Positions 1 to 11,185 of a DNA stretch of 64,000 bases are shown piece by piece. Position numbers and translations under genes: made by a program. The notes beneath the pieces are model-generated. The model was not told where the DNA came from. It was given only the letters and a program-made list of their open reading frames with translations, and did no database searches. How positions within the stretch are numbered: the stretch's first letter is position 1; each line of letters opens with the position of its first letter. Origin of the DNA: Paramacrobiotus metropolitanus (lineage: Eukaryota; Tardigrada; Eutardigrada; Parachela; Macrobiotidae); NCBI RefSeq assembly GCF_019649055.1, contig NW_026570469.1, positions 33,242 to 97,241 on the forward strand, in the 5' to 3' direction.

Positions 1-241
1 CATGGATACGCGCAAAGTAACATGATACTCGTACCATGCCCGCACCTCTGACGACCATGCCAGACATTTCTCGGTCTACCGTGAGCAGGATAATGTGTGT
101 ATACACTTTCAAGCTTGTAAAACATCGCTTGCACTTAGTGCCATTTGCATTTACAGTGTGATCAACGGGAGTCTGATTACTGGATGTCTGTTCTAACCGA
201 ATAGCGCGTAAACCCAATAACACACGTTCCAAATCCGACAT
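1..241 (-). CDS. 5' part of an unrecognised protein, cut by the window edge
   Basis: An open frame begins with ATG at 241 and runs about 80 codons to the left edge without a stop. It opens MSDLERVLLGLRAIR and carries a CxxC pair in TKCKRCF near residue 37. It faces away from the MATH exon that starts about 25 bases to its right, so the two could share a divergent promoter, although the MATH exon looks internal. I recognise no family. The support is the open length, the ordinary composition and the start context; a chance open frame at a window edge is possible. Confidence 0.4.
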   Translation of the reverse strand, partial: MSDLERVLLGLRAIRLEQTSSNQTPVDHTVNANGTKCKRCFTSLKVYTHIILLTVDREMSGMVVRGAGMVRVSCYFARIH

Positions 242-266
242 TATTTCTGTGTGGTTACTTTTGCAG

Positions 267-688
267 GGTGGCGTATCGGCTCCGCGCATGACCATGTTTC
301 TCAGCAAGATTTGTGAAAAAATCAGCAAGTGTGGCGTTCCGTCTTCGGAAGGAGATGTGGACACCAAGAGCAGTAGCGCTGGAGGCATCTGCGTCCAAGA
401 GGAGACCCATCATGAGAGTAAATCCTTCGCTCTGCAGTGGACGGTGCAGAACTTTTCGGTATATCGGAATCACACGGAACCTATAATGAATACCGGCATC
501 ACCATGGCGAAAGTTGGGATGCAGGACTGCAAAGGACGCTGGCGTGTCAAAATTATTCCGTGTCATACACTCAAAGATACTGCGGAGCGACAAGAGTATG
601 TGGCGGTATTTTTAGCCCTAACGGATCAAAGCCTGCAATCGACGGGGTATACTGGCCAGAAGAAAATCCTGGCTACAGCCCATATCCG
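267..688 (+). CDS. MATH (TRAF-like) domain exon
   Basis: The exon follows a splice acceptor (TTTTGCAG, ending at 266) and runs into a GTATGT donor at about 689. The first 50 residues are a loose polar linker with several cysteines. From about base 420 the protein reads as a MATH fold: an LQWTVQNFSVYRNH start (the W-x-[IV]-x-NFS signature), then GRWRVKIIP, then EYVAVFLALTD. MATH domains bind peptides and usually sit before a BTB domain in cullin-3 adaptors or in TRAF proteins. I found no BTB or RING exon downstream; about 125 bases later the large fold-back element begins, so the gene may be interrupted or lie mostly outside the window. The domain call is firm; completeness is unknown. Confidence 0.65.
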
Positions 689-812
689 GTATGTAACCGT
701 ATGTTTCCTTAAGTACGAGAAGCTAACTGCGTTTAGCCAGATATCTACCCCTGAGATTTTTTCTCGTCCTAAAAGTATAGGGGGCTCCTAAAGCTGAGTT
801 AACTGATCCCTG

Positions 813-2119
813 TACTTGCTGCCGTCATCCGGCTGGAGTATGACTGTTGCGGTTGTGAGTACATGGTGCTTAGGTATCGCGCCTGATTTAGCCATATGTA
901 CGAGGACATTTGGGTGCTGTGAACATACCCTGCACAATTAGGCTGCGATGAACAGCTGGTTAGCCGTAGCTCGCAACGCTACTGATATAACAGTCTGAAT
1001 GCAAACGGCTATAAATTAATAACAGTCGATTGCCTCAACCGTGTATGCCATCCTGGGCGGCTGGCAAACCAGCCCGTAATGTTACGAAATTGGTCGCATC
1101 CACGGGGCCCGCGCTCAAGCTCTGAATCTGACTCAGACTCTGACCGCTCAAACTCTGACTCTGACCACTCAAAGTCTGACTCTGACTGTCCAAACTCTGA
1201 CTCTGACTGAATAACCTAAGAATAACTTAAGAAACCTAAGAAACCTAGGAACCCTAAGAACCCGAAGAAACCTAAGAAACCTAAGAAACCTAAGAAACCT
1301 CAGAAACCTCAGAAACCTAAGAAACCTAAGAAACCTAAGAAACCTATTAAGAAACCTATTAAGAAACCTAAGAAACCTTCAGAGTCAGAGTCAGACTTTG
1401 AGCGGTCAGAGTCCGACTTTGAGTAGTCAGAGTCAGAGTTTGAGTGGTCAGAATCAGAGTCAGAGTCAGAGTTGGAGTCTAGGCCCATCCACGGATTTTA
1501 AACAGATTTTCTCCATAGACTGGTATGCTAACTTCAGATGCCTGTCATTCTTGATTTTGAAAATGAAATTGTTCAAGTCATATACCCAACGGCAGAAAAT
1601 TAATTTTCACGATTTTTGACACCAAACAAGTTGCAGTTTATGACAAGTTATAGCTGTTTGAAGTTTCTCGTAGACACAGCATAGAATCGCCGCGTGGGAC
1701 CCTTGATCGTGAATTGTATGCTAAGTCTACAAGAAAACTAAAATGGCTGTAACTTGTTTCATTTGCCACAAACCACAACTTCTTTGGTCTCAAAAATCGT
1801 GAAAATTAATTTTCTGTCGTTTGGTATATGACTTGAACAGTTTCATTTTCAAAATCAAGAATGACACGCATCTGAAGTTAGCATACCAGTCTATGGAGAA
1901 AATCTGTTTAAAATCCGTGGATGCGACCAATTTCGTAACATTACGGGCTGGTTTGCCAGCCGCCCAGGATGGCATACACGGTTGAGGCAATCGACTGCCA
2001 TTAATTTAGCCGGCTGTTCATCGCAGCCTAATCGTGCAGGGTATGTTCACACTTCACAGCACCCAAATGTCCTCGTATTGCCGCAACGTCATACTTCAGC
2101 CGACTGACGGCAACAAGTA
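813..2119. mobile_element. nested fold-back element FB1
   Basis: Sequence from about 813-1105 returns inverted at about 1906-2119. Examples are the block around CGATTGCCTCAACCGTG at 1027 and the block around CGAGGACATTTGGGTGCT at 901, whose complements end the element. Inside lies a second inverted pair (about 1493-1660 with 1740-1922). Its centre holds TTTCTCGTAG at about 1664 and the complementary CTACAAGAAAAC near 1730. Another inner pair is a hexamer-rich tract (CTCTGA units, 1115-1208) inverted as TCAGAG units at 1380-1480, with a 9-bp satellite between. The whole could fold into a giant hairpin. No protein is apparent. This resembles Foldback or composite MITE architecture; the outer arms differ by small indels, so it is not brand new. 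Confidence 0.8.
1209..1380. repeat. 9-bp satellite CCTAAGAAA in the centre of FB1
   Basis: Tandem, slightly degenerate CCTAAGAAA units, about 18 copies, lie at the symmetry centre of the hexamer-repeat arms of FB1. The same unit fills the intron of the Merlin transposase at 18.8-19.3 kb. It is not a simple TTAGG telomere array because each unit carries an added AAA or TTT step. Confidence 0.9.
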
Positions 2120-2825
2120 AACTACAGTGATCTTTAACTCACCCCCAGGAAACCCTTTATACTCGTATATATTGGCGACGTACACATGTTGCGCATACGC
2201 GGAATATTCGCTTGCTGCAGCCGCCCGCAATAGCCTATACCACAAAGTTGGTGTACAGGAAATTTGCAACAGCAGCGCCCGATAAAACACACAAATATTA
2301 CGCAGTGGAAGCGATATTTTCCGGTACACAGAACCTGTAGTTTGGGTTGTATAAAGTAAATCTTTCTGCCACCCGCAGCAGAAATGGAATCAGATTCCGA
2401 TGAAATGCTCTCTGGTATTCGTTCGCTTGTGTGAACGATTTGCTGTTGCTTCATGCATAGCACCGCAGCTTACCGTTTTTAATGTTTCCTCATACAAGTA
2501 ATTAGGGATTAACCATTTATAAACGGCATTGTTCATAAACTCATGATACAGGATGACCAAGCGTGCACGTACTTGAAGAAGGTTCCTCCCGACTTCAGAA
2601 TGTTCCTTCCATTAATTAAAAATTCGTTGCGCAGTAAGTTTCCAACACAATTTATAGGTCCAGGTAATCCAACATAGAGTTGTTCGAAAGATAATCTTGC
2701 CTACCAACGTTTTTACAGAATCTATTCGTTCCGGAATAGTGAAATCAATTAAATGGTTATAATTTAAATTCCCATCTCTCGTATTTTGCAAGCGTTTTTT
2801 ATTTAGACTGCTGACTGGAAAATCA

Positions 2826-3412
2826 ATGACCCTCATAGCGCATGCTGCTTCCAGTGCCCCGGTGCTATTTGATTCACGGAGCTCTGCGCTGGGACTGGCA
2901 AAATCTGTCCTGAGCTCGACTCTGTTCGGCAACGCCGGGAACATTGGTTTAATCGAAGATGACAGCATAACCATCACCATCGAAGTGACGCTGTTCCATA
3001 ATCCGCAAAATGTCCGTCGGCTGCGTCCACTGATGCCGGCATGGTTATGCAAAAGCGTTGACAGGCAGGAGGACCAGCCTGAGCTGTAGAACGTTCTATG
3101 GACTGCAAAGAAGGTAACAACGACGGAAACGCACTCCGAATTCCTGACGTTCTGAATGCCGCATCTGGGATTAAGAAGAATATGGAGCGGGAATGCGGTA
3201 TGATAGCAGCGAATGGGAAATGTGCATATCTGTATAAGGTCGAAACTGGTCCGGTCAGTGAAGACAGCATTGTGGGGATCGCATCAGGTAATGTACGGTT
3301 CCCTTGACAAAGTTCAAGTACTTGTTGTTCTATTGATCTTGTTTTACAGAGACTGGAGCGGAGTGTCAATATCAGAAACCCGAGAAATCACCACCGCCAC
3401 CGTATGAGAAAT
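2826..3412 (+). CDS. weak two-exon candidate, unrecognised
   Basis: A frame starting MDCKEGNNDG at 3098 can be spliced from a GTAATG donor near 3288 to a TTTTACAG acceptor at about 3350. It then reads ETGAECQYQKPEK and a PPPPYEKF end before a stop near 3412. An open frame of 87 codons lies just upstream (2826-3089), and the opposite strand is also open across 2612-3052, so the true strand is uncertain. The proline-rich PPPPY tail resembles a WW-binding motif. I do not recognise a family. Confidence 0.3.
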
Positions 3413-3419
3413 TTTAACG

Positions 3420-6400
3420 TCATTTCGCGCCCTCCTGCTACACGACGACGATGGCTATATAAAAAGTTCATGTTCTCCTTTAAGTCTCTTACTAGAGCAT
3501 GTACGTATCTGTCAGTTACCTACGATATCCCATTAACGTTCATTAGCCTATGTAACCTTCAGCCAGTTTGATCAAAACTGATTTCGATTTTGATGATGTC
3601 CGAAGCTTAACTGATTACGTAGTGCGACCGCGCTTTGCAGTTTTTTATTACTCGCTGATTCGCTTAACCGCTGCACGTAAAATACAATGTTTAAGTAAAG
3701 AAAATGTTATTACCCGGAAGCTTAAGGGAGCTAATTTTTGAAATTGTAATAGATATTTTGGCTAATAAAGCCTTTACATGCCGTTTTGCTGGCTGCGTTG
3801 CTCATGCACTTGCGTACAGATGCCAAGTCTGTACAGACCTGTACGTACTGGTGACAATTTCACAGCTTCCATGGCAAAAACACAAATGCGCCTCTCCGGG
3901 CACTTCGGCTTAAGCGATGACATAATTATGGTTGAGCAATTTTAAAAGGCTAATTAATATACTTACACATGGAGACATCTTGATCTCTTCGAAGCGGTGT
4001 CCCGTGATGACCGTTTTTTTCCACCTCGTACAATAAAAAAACCTCTGCGCATTGCGTCCGCGTTATGTAACGAGCAAACCGAACTTAGATCGATCCCGGT
4101 CTAAATCGATCCGCGAACAGGACCTGGAAACCTTAGCAACGCAAAAAATAAACTGCAGCCGCACATTCCACTTGTTTAATAGGTAGCTGGTAGATCACTA
4201 CCCGAGTAGTTGTTGTTACATAAACATTAGGTCTACCGCAGATGTTGCTATTCAAGCAAGTCGAGTCTTCCTTTTTTAAGTGGCATGGCAGTAAAATTTA
4301 ACTAGGAAGTTCAGATAGCTGAAAAAATGCCAGGTACCGTTATTTATAGCAAGTACCAGTACCCAGAAAGAAGGATTTCTCATGAGTCGAAAAACCAAAT
4401 ATTTTTCTCTTGTGGAATTTTGTTCGATGCGAAATTTCCCGGATGATTCTTGAAGTATTAGGTGTGACAACTGTACTATGCTTTTGACAGTGGAATATCA
4501 ACCACCTGCAACCTAGGTAGGTACTTCTTAATGAATATTTTGCAGTCTTATACAATGTAAACTTTGTAAAGTAGTCTCACTGATTTTTGCGGTGGCGCTG
4601 CATCTGTTCACGACTGTTCTGATTTCGGGTCGCGGGATACGATTTTGGCTTGAAAACTCTGGTCTACGCATGAAACTTAAAGTTTGCCAACTCTATAGAT
4701 AGATAAAGACTGAACTATATTCTGTAGAAATTCCATAAGCGGTTGGGATACAAATTTGGCGTTTAATACTAATTTCGTGATTACCGGGCTCGTAGCCAGT
4801 GGTAACTCAAAGCTTGCCAATTCAAGATGGGCATTGAGCTGGCACAACGCTTCTTTCGGCACTAAGACTTCCCATTTCGCCACTTTACTTATACAGGGTG
4901 CACTTTTCAGTGGGAATCTGGACTGATACATAGATAGATAGGCCGTCTTCTTATTTCGCTTTTTTAGGATGTCATGGTGATTCAGTGCAGAAAAATTTTA
5001 CACGGATTTTCTGAGTACTAAATAACGCTTTGCCAGCTCCTGCGCGAAGCTGGCGAAGCTTTTCCGCCCACCATCAGATAATGATAAGCAATATGTCATA
5101 ATCCAAAGTTAAATTTATTGAATTAACGACTCGTTAACCCCTGCGTTTTGCAAAAGATTTGATTCTCTTTTATGCCCTAACAGCTCTTATTTTCTTATAA
5201 TCCTAAAATTAGTACGAAATGAGTAGCTTCGTTCGTCAGAATGTCCAACACGGAAGTTCAATAACAACCGGCATTAAGGATAAAGCGAAAGTGGACATTG
5301 TACTCGTACTGTAGGTAGTACTAGTACCTAATACGTGTATTATAGTAGTATGTCACTGCAACGTGTGTTGTATTTCACGCGAATCTAGGGAGCGACTCTA
5401 TAAGACACATCAAGAAAGTATTTGGAAATATGTATGATTAACATAATTGATTTCAATTTGTTTGCCCGCCTAATGGATTTTTTAACTATAAGGGGAGAGT
5501 GAACTAAAGGTAGAGAAAGCATAAACTTTTTCTGATGATTAAACGAGTGTATGGAATGTCTACTCATTGCCCAACATCTTTGAAGTTTGTCTGCTTTTAT
5601 TTAAGAAGTGAAATGGTAGTTTAAACTTAGCTACGATGAAGATGTTACAGAAAAATCTACTAAATAAGTAGTTCAACCGGCAGAAGTTAAATGCTGTCTT
5701 TGGAGATGCTAAATCAAAGTTCCGGTGGAAATAAAAAAATTTTTATTCTGTCTGTGTGATTGTCTGTCTGTACTATAAATTTTATTTCCTCATTAGGTTA
5801 TTACGTTTTTTATTGAAAACTAATATTTCTTCGTTATTCATTCTAGTAAGAGAATGGCCTTTGTAAAGGAACAGGATGGCCTTTGTACTTCATTTGCTGA
5901 CGGAATAGAACGAATAATGACAATATTGTCAGGCAGAATAGATACGTCGCTGTTAATACAGAAATGGTATGCAACGTACCATTCAGACATCTACTGGACC
6001 AAAAACTGCTTTTGTCTCCATAATATGCGTATTAGCGTCGAATATCATTTGATATTCTGAAGTATATGGTTCTGAAGTTCTGAAATGAATCGTTGTTCTT
6101 TTGGTTTTCGAATAAGCGGATCGATCAGTTTTACCGTTGTATCCTCTTTGATAAAATTGTTCGAAGGCGGTTGACATTGTCATCAAAAACCACTGCACGT
6201 ATATCGCCACTAGCATCTTGACAAGTGAACGCAAGGAATACACCGGATGTTTCGTTCGTATTCGTAGGTTTTCTGGCGTACTTCAATAAACCTCTTATTC
6301 AATAAACCGGCACCCCTTTTAGTCCTGTACTATATTCCGGCAGCCGACTGGTCGAAAAGGTTTATCGAAGAGGTTTATCGAAGTATATATTGCTGTTCTT

Positions 6401-7130
6401 CAGTATTGTATATTCGGTCCGTCAGTTCAACACTATTTAGCACTGTAGTCTATATTTAAAGCAGCACACTAAGCATAAATAAAATTACTGACATAAATAC
6501 TGTAAACAAATGTTGAATTTACTGATTTAAAATTATATGCTATGAAATTAAAATTCCCCATTGCCGTTTGATACTTGGATCCAACTCAGCGATAAGCATT
6601 TTTGTACGATTTTCTGGGGCATCGTTTGCAATCCGTTTTGACACCTTTAGAATGTTCAAATTTGGTATCTGCTTGTTTTAGCAGTGTAGTACCTTTTAGC
6701 CCACATTTTATTTCGCGGATTATGATAGTTTTCCTGCTTTACCAACAGATAACAAAGACGTAAGTGATTAAGTAGTTCTTGTTTACGTTCTTATTCTAAA
6801 CTTTCTTTTCATTTTGTTATTATTTTAATTTGTTCTTATTTTAAACTTACTCGAACTCGCCAGCGTAAACTGAATATTTTGGATCCAAGCTAAAAATGGG
6901 CAGTCAAATTCAGCTGGGCATGCCAGCCCATCCAGAATTATACATAGCTGAAATTTCAGGAAATATGATGCATATTGCATACCTTTGCAGCAGAATTTAT
7001 ACACCAACCTGCTGTCATATGAACAACATCTCGAAGTGTGCACTTTCGGTCTTGAACTTTTCCACCAGGCAATGCCACTCGGGAAATGGCATATGCCATT
7101 GCCGGTGGCAACAGCCATTGGCAAGTGCCA
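3420..7130. other. AT-rich intergenic stretch, nothing recognised
   Basis: Only short open frames occur on either strand, with no domain signature and no coherent splice pattern. There are simple AT-rich runs and a few CTATAG/GTAC-rich patches near 5300. Confidence 0.5.
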
Positions 7131-7140
7131 CTGCCACCTT

Positions 7141-7719
7141 TTACACCCTGCCGGTGAAAAGTCCCACAAACACACGGGCTAATTTATTAAAATAAAAATT
7201 TAGTTGGGGTTCTGCATCCACCGCCACCTGCATCAGGCTTTCCAGATCCGGCAAACGCTGTTCGGCCACCCCAGTTGAACGGCGGAACGCATTTACCGCC
7301 GCACGTAACGAGCGCATGTTGTTCGACGTTTTCTGAATATTGGTCAGGAGCCGGGCCCAATGTTGCATCCTAACGTCACCATAAACGTTCTCGCCTACGT
7401 GCGGGGTAAACATTTCCGTAGCGTTCTTTCTGAGCCGATTGTACACGCGGGGGCGCAAGGTGTAGGCCAGGCAGCACCCCAAGGATTCATTTGGGTTAGC
7501 CCGGCAGTTACGCTATCTGGCCTTGGACGGATCCACATCCTCTTTTGCTAAGAGTAATGCTTCTTCCTATTCCAGCGCGAGACGGCGAGAGTCGATACCG
7601 GCTGCCTTTCGCAGGCTGTTCCCGATTTCTACCACCACCTGCAATTGTCCATGCTGCGCTCCGAAGTATTGGGACAATACTTCGGACACGCTCTCATCGG
7701 TCTCCAGTGCCTTGGGCCC
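7141..7719 (-). pseudogene. degraded exon, unrecognised helical protein
   Basis: On the minus strand a good acceptor (TTTGTTTAACAG) ends at about 7720. It is followed by one frame that stays protein-like for about 190 codons but contains two in-frame TAG stops (after RRLALE and after VDPSKAR). Segments such as SEVLSQYFGAQHGQLQVVV and MQHWARLLTNIQKTSNNM look like amphipathic helices. There is no stop between the second TAG and 7141. The two nonsense codons, with no frameshift, indicate a recent pseudogene or an unusual readthrough gene. I know no match. The lysine-rich exon at 9.3-9.66 kb on the same strand could be its 5' part. Confidence 0.5.
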
Positions 7720-9296
7720 TGTTAAACAAATATATTTGCATAATTTTATTTTTTAATATATTAATTAAATTATATATATATGTACTGTATATATTTTTAT
7801 ATGTACAATTAAACCATTTAAATTTACCTGCATTAATCCTTACTTTTATTAATAGTATTGTGTATAGTTTCTGCGTACGATCTTTTCTTTTCCGCGGCGG
7901 CTTAAGTTAGCGATCCTTTCGTGCAGAAAAGTGGGGTTACGCGGGTCTCGGGCACTCCCGCTTCCTCCCTTTCTGCCGCAGAGAGGTGTAGTTTGAAAAA
8001 CATTGGACACGGTGCCGATCACGGTATTGTCTGGAGTGGACGCAGTACGAGATAAACATTACAAGTACGAGAGCGTCCACTCTAGAGATTTAACATTTGC
8101 TTCGCGGCGTTTGTGCCGTACACGATTTTACAGCGGTTAAGGATCCATTTATCTGGTTTGGTTCATCAAGCCAGCAGTAGCTGTCTGAGTATCCAGGTCC
8201 TCTTGATTGAAGACCAGAAACCGCGTGTTTTCTACAGTACTATGAATGGTGCAAAAACTTCTCGAGAAAATTATTTAAATTTTTGTTCGTAAAAGTGAAA
8301 AGTAAAGGTCGTAATTATTGGGGTCTGCAGCCCTGTATTTCGCGACCCGTTCGCCCCCGTGCAGGAAGCCGTTAATTTTTTACTACTTTCATATCACAAA
8401 TTTTTTTAAAACTGAAGCCAATCTTTCTAGCCCAGAGGCGCTAATTCGTCCTCCCAATTGTTTCTAAATGGTCAAGTACTTCCGCCCTTTCATTTCTGGA
8501 AAGCCGCTTCCAGTCCTGGACAAAAAAAGCCGTCCAGCTTGGTTCGTTCTTCTGCGATCGAGCACAAGGACGGATGCTTTCAACGACTTCTGTTACGGGC
8601 ACAGATGAGTTTAATTGCTGCTGAGCTGTTTAATCCTTAACGATCTGCCCGTCTCTTTATGACGAGCCGTTCATTGGTGGTTCTTTCGGATGCCAGCACC
8701 CATCAGTCAACATGGGTTGTCCAGTAAGCGCACCTATAACAGTGTAACGTTCCCTGCAGATTAAACCACACTACTGTTGCATCTTTTGCAACCCGCGAAT
8801 GATACACAGTACTTCGCATATGGTGTGAACATGCCCAGCGTACGTAGTACGGTAACACAGGCTTGAAATTTTCCACCAGATCAAAACAGTGGTTTTTGTT
8901 AGCGCGAATTTGAAGGGATGACCAAACGACCAGAAGGCAAACGAATTTGTAACCTCCAAGACGACGAATGCTCACGTTTTTTTCTCCACTGCATTTGTCA
9001 TAAGGTCGGCGTAGTCTCTCCACAACGGAAGCTTGTGGTCCGGATGGATTAGCGACGCCCACTAAATTTCCGCTTCCAAATCTCCTTGGCAGGCGACGTC
9101 TACCATGGTGATGCGGCACCGAAATGCCCATTGGTCAAAGTACTTATATTTTCCGTTCGACTCAATAATTTATCAGCGTTCGTTCAGTCAAAGAAATCTA
9201 AACTGAGTCGCTCCACGGAACAATTTTCATCTTGTTTGATGATTGCTGCGGCTTGCGCTCTACCGCCGTGCCACTGGTGCTCGCCTGGACACCACT

Positions 9297-9662
9297 TCAC
9301 CCTCCCTGGCAACCCAACGCCAGAAATACCCTCCCTGGCAACGCAACGCCGGTCACGCAACTCCAGAAATAACAGCGCCAACGTGTAAAATCGTACATAT
9401 GCACGAAAAGCTTAGACCTAGCGTCCATTACTTCAAGCCAATGCTGTACCGTTGCGTAATGGTACAACAGCGTGCCCTGGTCATCGGGATCTGCATCGCT
9501 GCTAGACTCCCGCGCCGCGCGTGTACGTTTACCTGCCACACGGTGGTGTGCTTCTGCTTCCTTGCTGCTTACCTTCTTCGCCGGTGCCTTGGTGACCTTT
9601 GCAGCGGCCGATTTTGTCTTGGTAATCGGCTCGCGTTTAGCCTTTGCTGATGGTGGCTTATC
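9297..9662 (-). pseudogene. lysine/alanine-rich exon, H1-like tail, unrecognised
   Basis: This minus-strand frame follows a stop and reads KPPSAKAKREPITKTKSAAA, then KVTKAPAKKVSSKEAEAHH and an acidic patch SSSDADPDD, before LYHYATVQHWLEVMDARSK. The first half resembles a histone H1-type or other basic nucleic-acid-binding tail in composition only. The 3' end runs into a small tandem repeat near 9300-9370 and the reading becomes less protein-like. It lies upstream, in transcription sense, of the stop-bearing exon at 7.1-7.7 kb, so both may belong to one decayed gene. The family is unknown. Confidence 0.4.
9298..9376. repeat. short tandem repeat (about 29 bp)
   Basis: The unit CCCTCCCTGGCAAC plus AACGCCAGAAATA occurs twice in tandem with a third diverged copy (CGGTCACGCAACTCCAGAAATA). 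It overlaps the end of the basic exon above. Confidence 0.7.
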
Positions 9663-10256
9663 TTACGGCCGGCGGAACGGGTTGGGTAAAAGTGGTTTAA
9701 GAGTGAAAACAATGGCGTTATGCCGCAATACGGTTCATAAGCGGCCAGCGATCCCTTGAGTAGGCTTGTTTTATCAAGCCAGTTATTGTTATCTGGAACA
9801 ACTATTTCTCTTGACTGACGACGAGGAATAAGGATGGTTTGCGAGTCATATGCTGTATTAGAAAAGTCTGGAATCTGTAAAATAGGATCTGTATGTGGAA
9901 ATAGAATCTATAAAAAATCATCCATGTTTTTACTTGTACATACGAACATTAAAGATCACACAATCAGTGCGGTTTCATGACCTTTTTCAACTCCAGTTGG
10001 TTAGAAATCCTTTGAATTTTAAATATTCTAATATCGCCAAAGGCTTTTGAAGTGCACTGTTTGTCCTAGTCCAGATCTTCTAGTTTTTCCTCCGGATTAT
10101 TATTGAGATTGTTGGAAATTTAAGCTCTTTTTTCCCGTCATAATTTCTTCCAACCCCCGATGAAAACAGTTACAAGCTCGTTTCATTTATAGATTCCCTC
10201 TGCTTCTTGTTATTTATTCAAAAGCCCGAACCTTTACAATTTTACAAAAATACCGT

Positions 10257-10439
10257 CTAACAAATACAACATTGCAATACCATTACATACAGTAATTCTA
10301 GTTTTGCCATATACGGACGCCTATGCTCCTGAGGGATAAAATCCTTAATGGCAGACTCCTTGTATGAAAAGACTTTACGAGCTGCGAGTTCAAAATCGTC
10401 ACGAAACAAAAGCAAATTTTTCTTGGGATCCCCAGTCAA
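10257..10439 (-). pseudogene. weak exon fragment, unrecognised
   Basis: The minus frame reads LTGDPKKNLLLFRDDFELA, then ARKVFSYKESAIKDFIPQEH. It is charged and protein-like. In the same frame upstream an ELFAAK segment is separated by a TGA, and a CAG acceptor lies about 50 bases before that. It may be a remnant of a gene or retroelement coding region. Confidence 0.3.
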
Positions 10440-11118
10440 ATCAAGTCACTTCGCTGCAAACAACTCTCTATGATAGTCCTATACCACTGCCAATAAACAG
10501 AAAGTAACAAATTACATTAACTTCCTGTTCAGTCCAATAACACTTTCTGTGTTCTCCGCGACAACGTCATTTTAATCCCGTTAATATATCCCTAGCAGTT
10601 GTCAGTGCATGTTCAATCAGTCCCTTTACATTTAAACCCCACTCTTCCAATTCTTTGTTGGCCATCGTATTATCATTTTCCAGTACTGGCACAGTTGGCG
10701 CACAGATAATTAGTTGACGGCCAACTAAACCGTCCATGGTTCCTAACTTGAACCGTAATTACCGCATCAGGGTAATAATTGTCAACTACTGAAAGCCTAA
10801 AAAAATTGGTTGGCACAAATATTATCACTTCGCTCAGTAAGAAAAATAACTTTTTACGCAAACTTACTATTTCTATCAATTCTAGGGTCTAGCAAAGCGA
10901 ACGTAGCGACGGGAGTAGAATACATATTAAACAAACTTTTGGTTGTGCGATGTCTGTAACATCTACCGTTACAACGCAACATCAACAGCTCGCTATGGAG
11001 TATATTCGAAGAAAGTACTGTAAGTACAACAACCATGCTTCTTATTTCTTAACATGTAATAGTTTTAAGTCATTCACAGCATATTTCAGTGTAGTTCCGC
11101 TGTTGAAGTACCTAAGTA

Positions 11119-11185
11119 GTTTTCGTTTTGAGCAGCATTCCGGATGCCGAATATGGGCATTCTTTTGCTTGCCCATTGCGGAAAC
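11119..11185 (+). ncRNA. 67-nt structured dispersed element, copy A
   Basis: First of five ungapped or nearly ungapped copies (A-E). Positions 1-7 pair with 61-67 (GTTTTCG with CGGAAAC, one U-G). Positions 24-30 (GGATGCC) pair with 38-44 (GGCATTC frame) through a 7-base loop, with one G-U. The tract TTTTGCTTGCCCATTGCGG is nearly invariant. I treat it as a candidate structured RNA or short interspersed element; transcription is not shown. Confidence 0.55.

Noticed and set aside
1209-1380. Telomeric TTAGG array
   Set aside because: Each unit is nine bases (TTTCTTAGG), and the array sits inside a fold-back element rather than at a chromosome end.
8703-9131. 142-codon minus-strand frame as a piggyBac-like C-terminus
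   Set aside because: The cysteine pattern of the cross-brace zinc ribbon is absent and the frame has no other support.
11119-11185. Known small RNAs (tRNA, 5S, hammerhead, SECIS) for the 67-nt element
   Set aside because: No A or B box, no CUGAUGA/GAAA core and no AUGA..GA quartet could be placed in the five copies.
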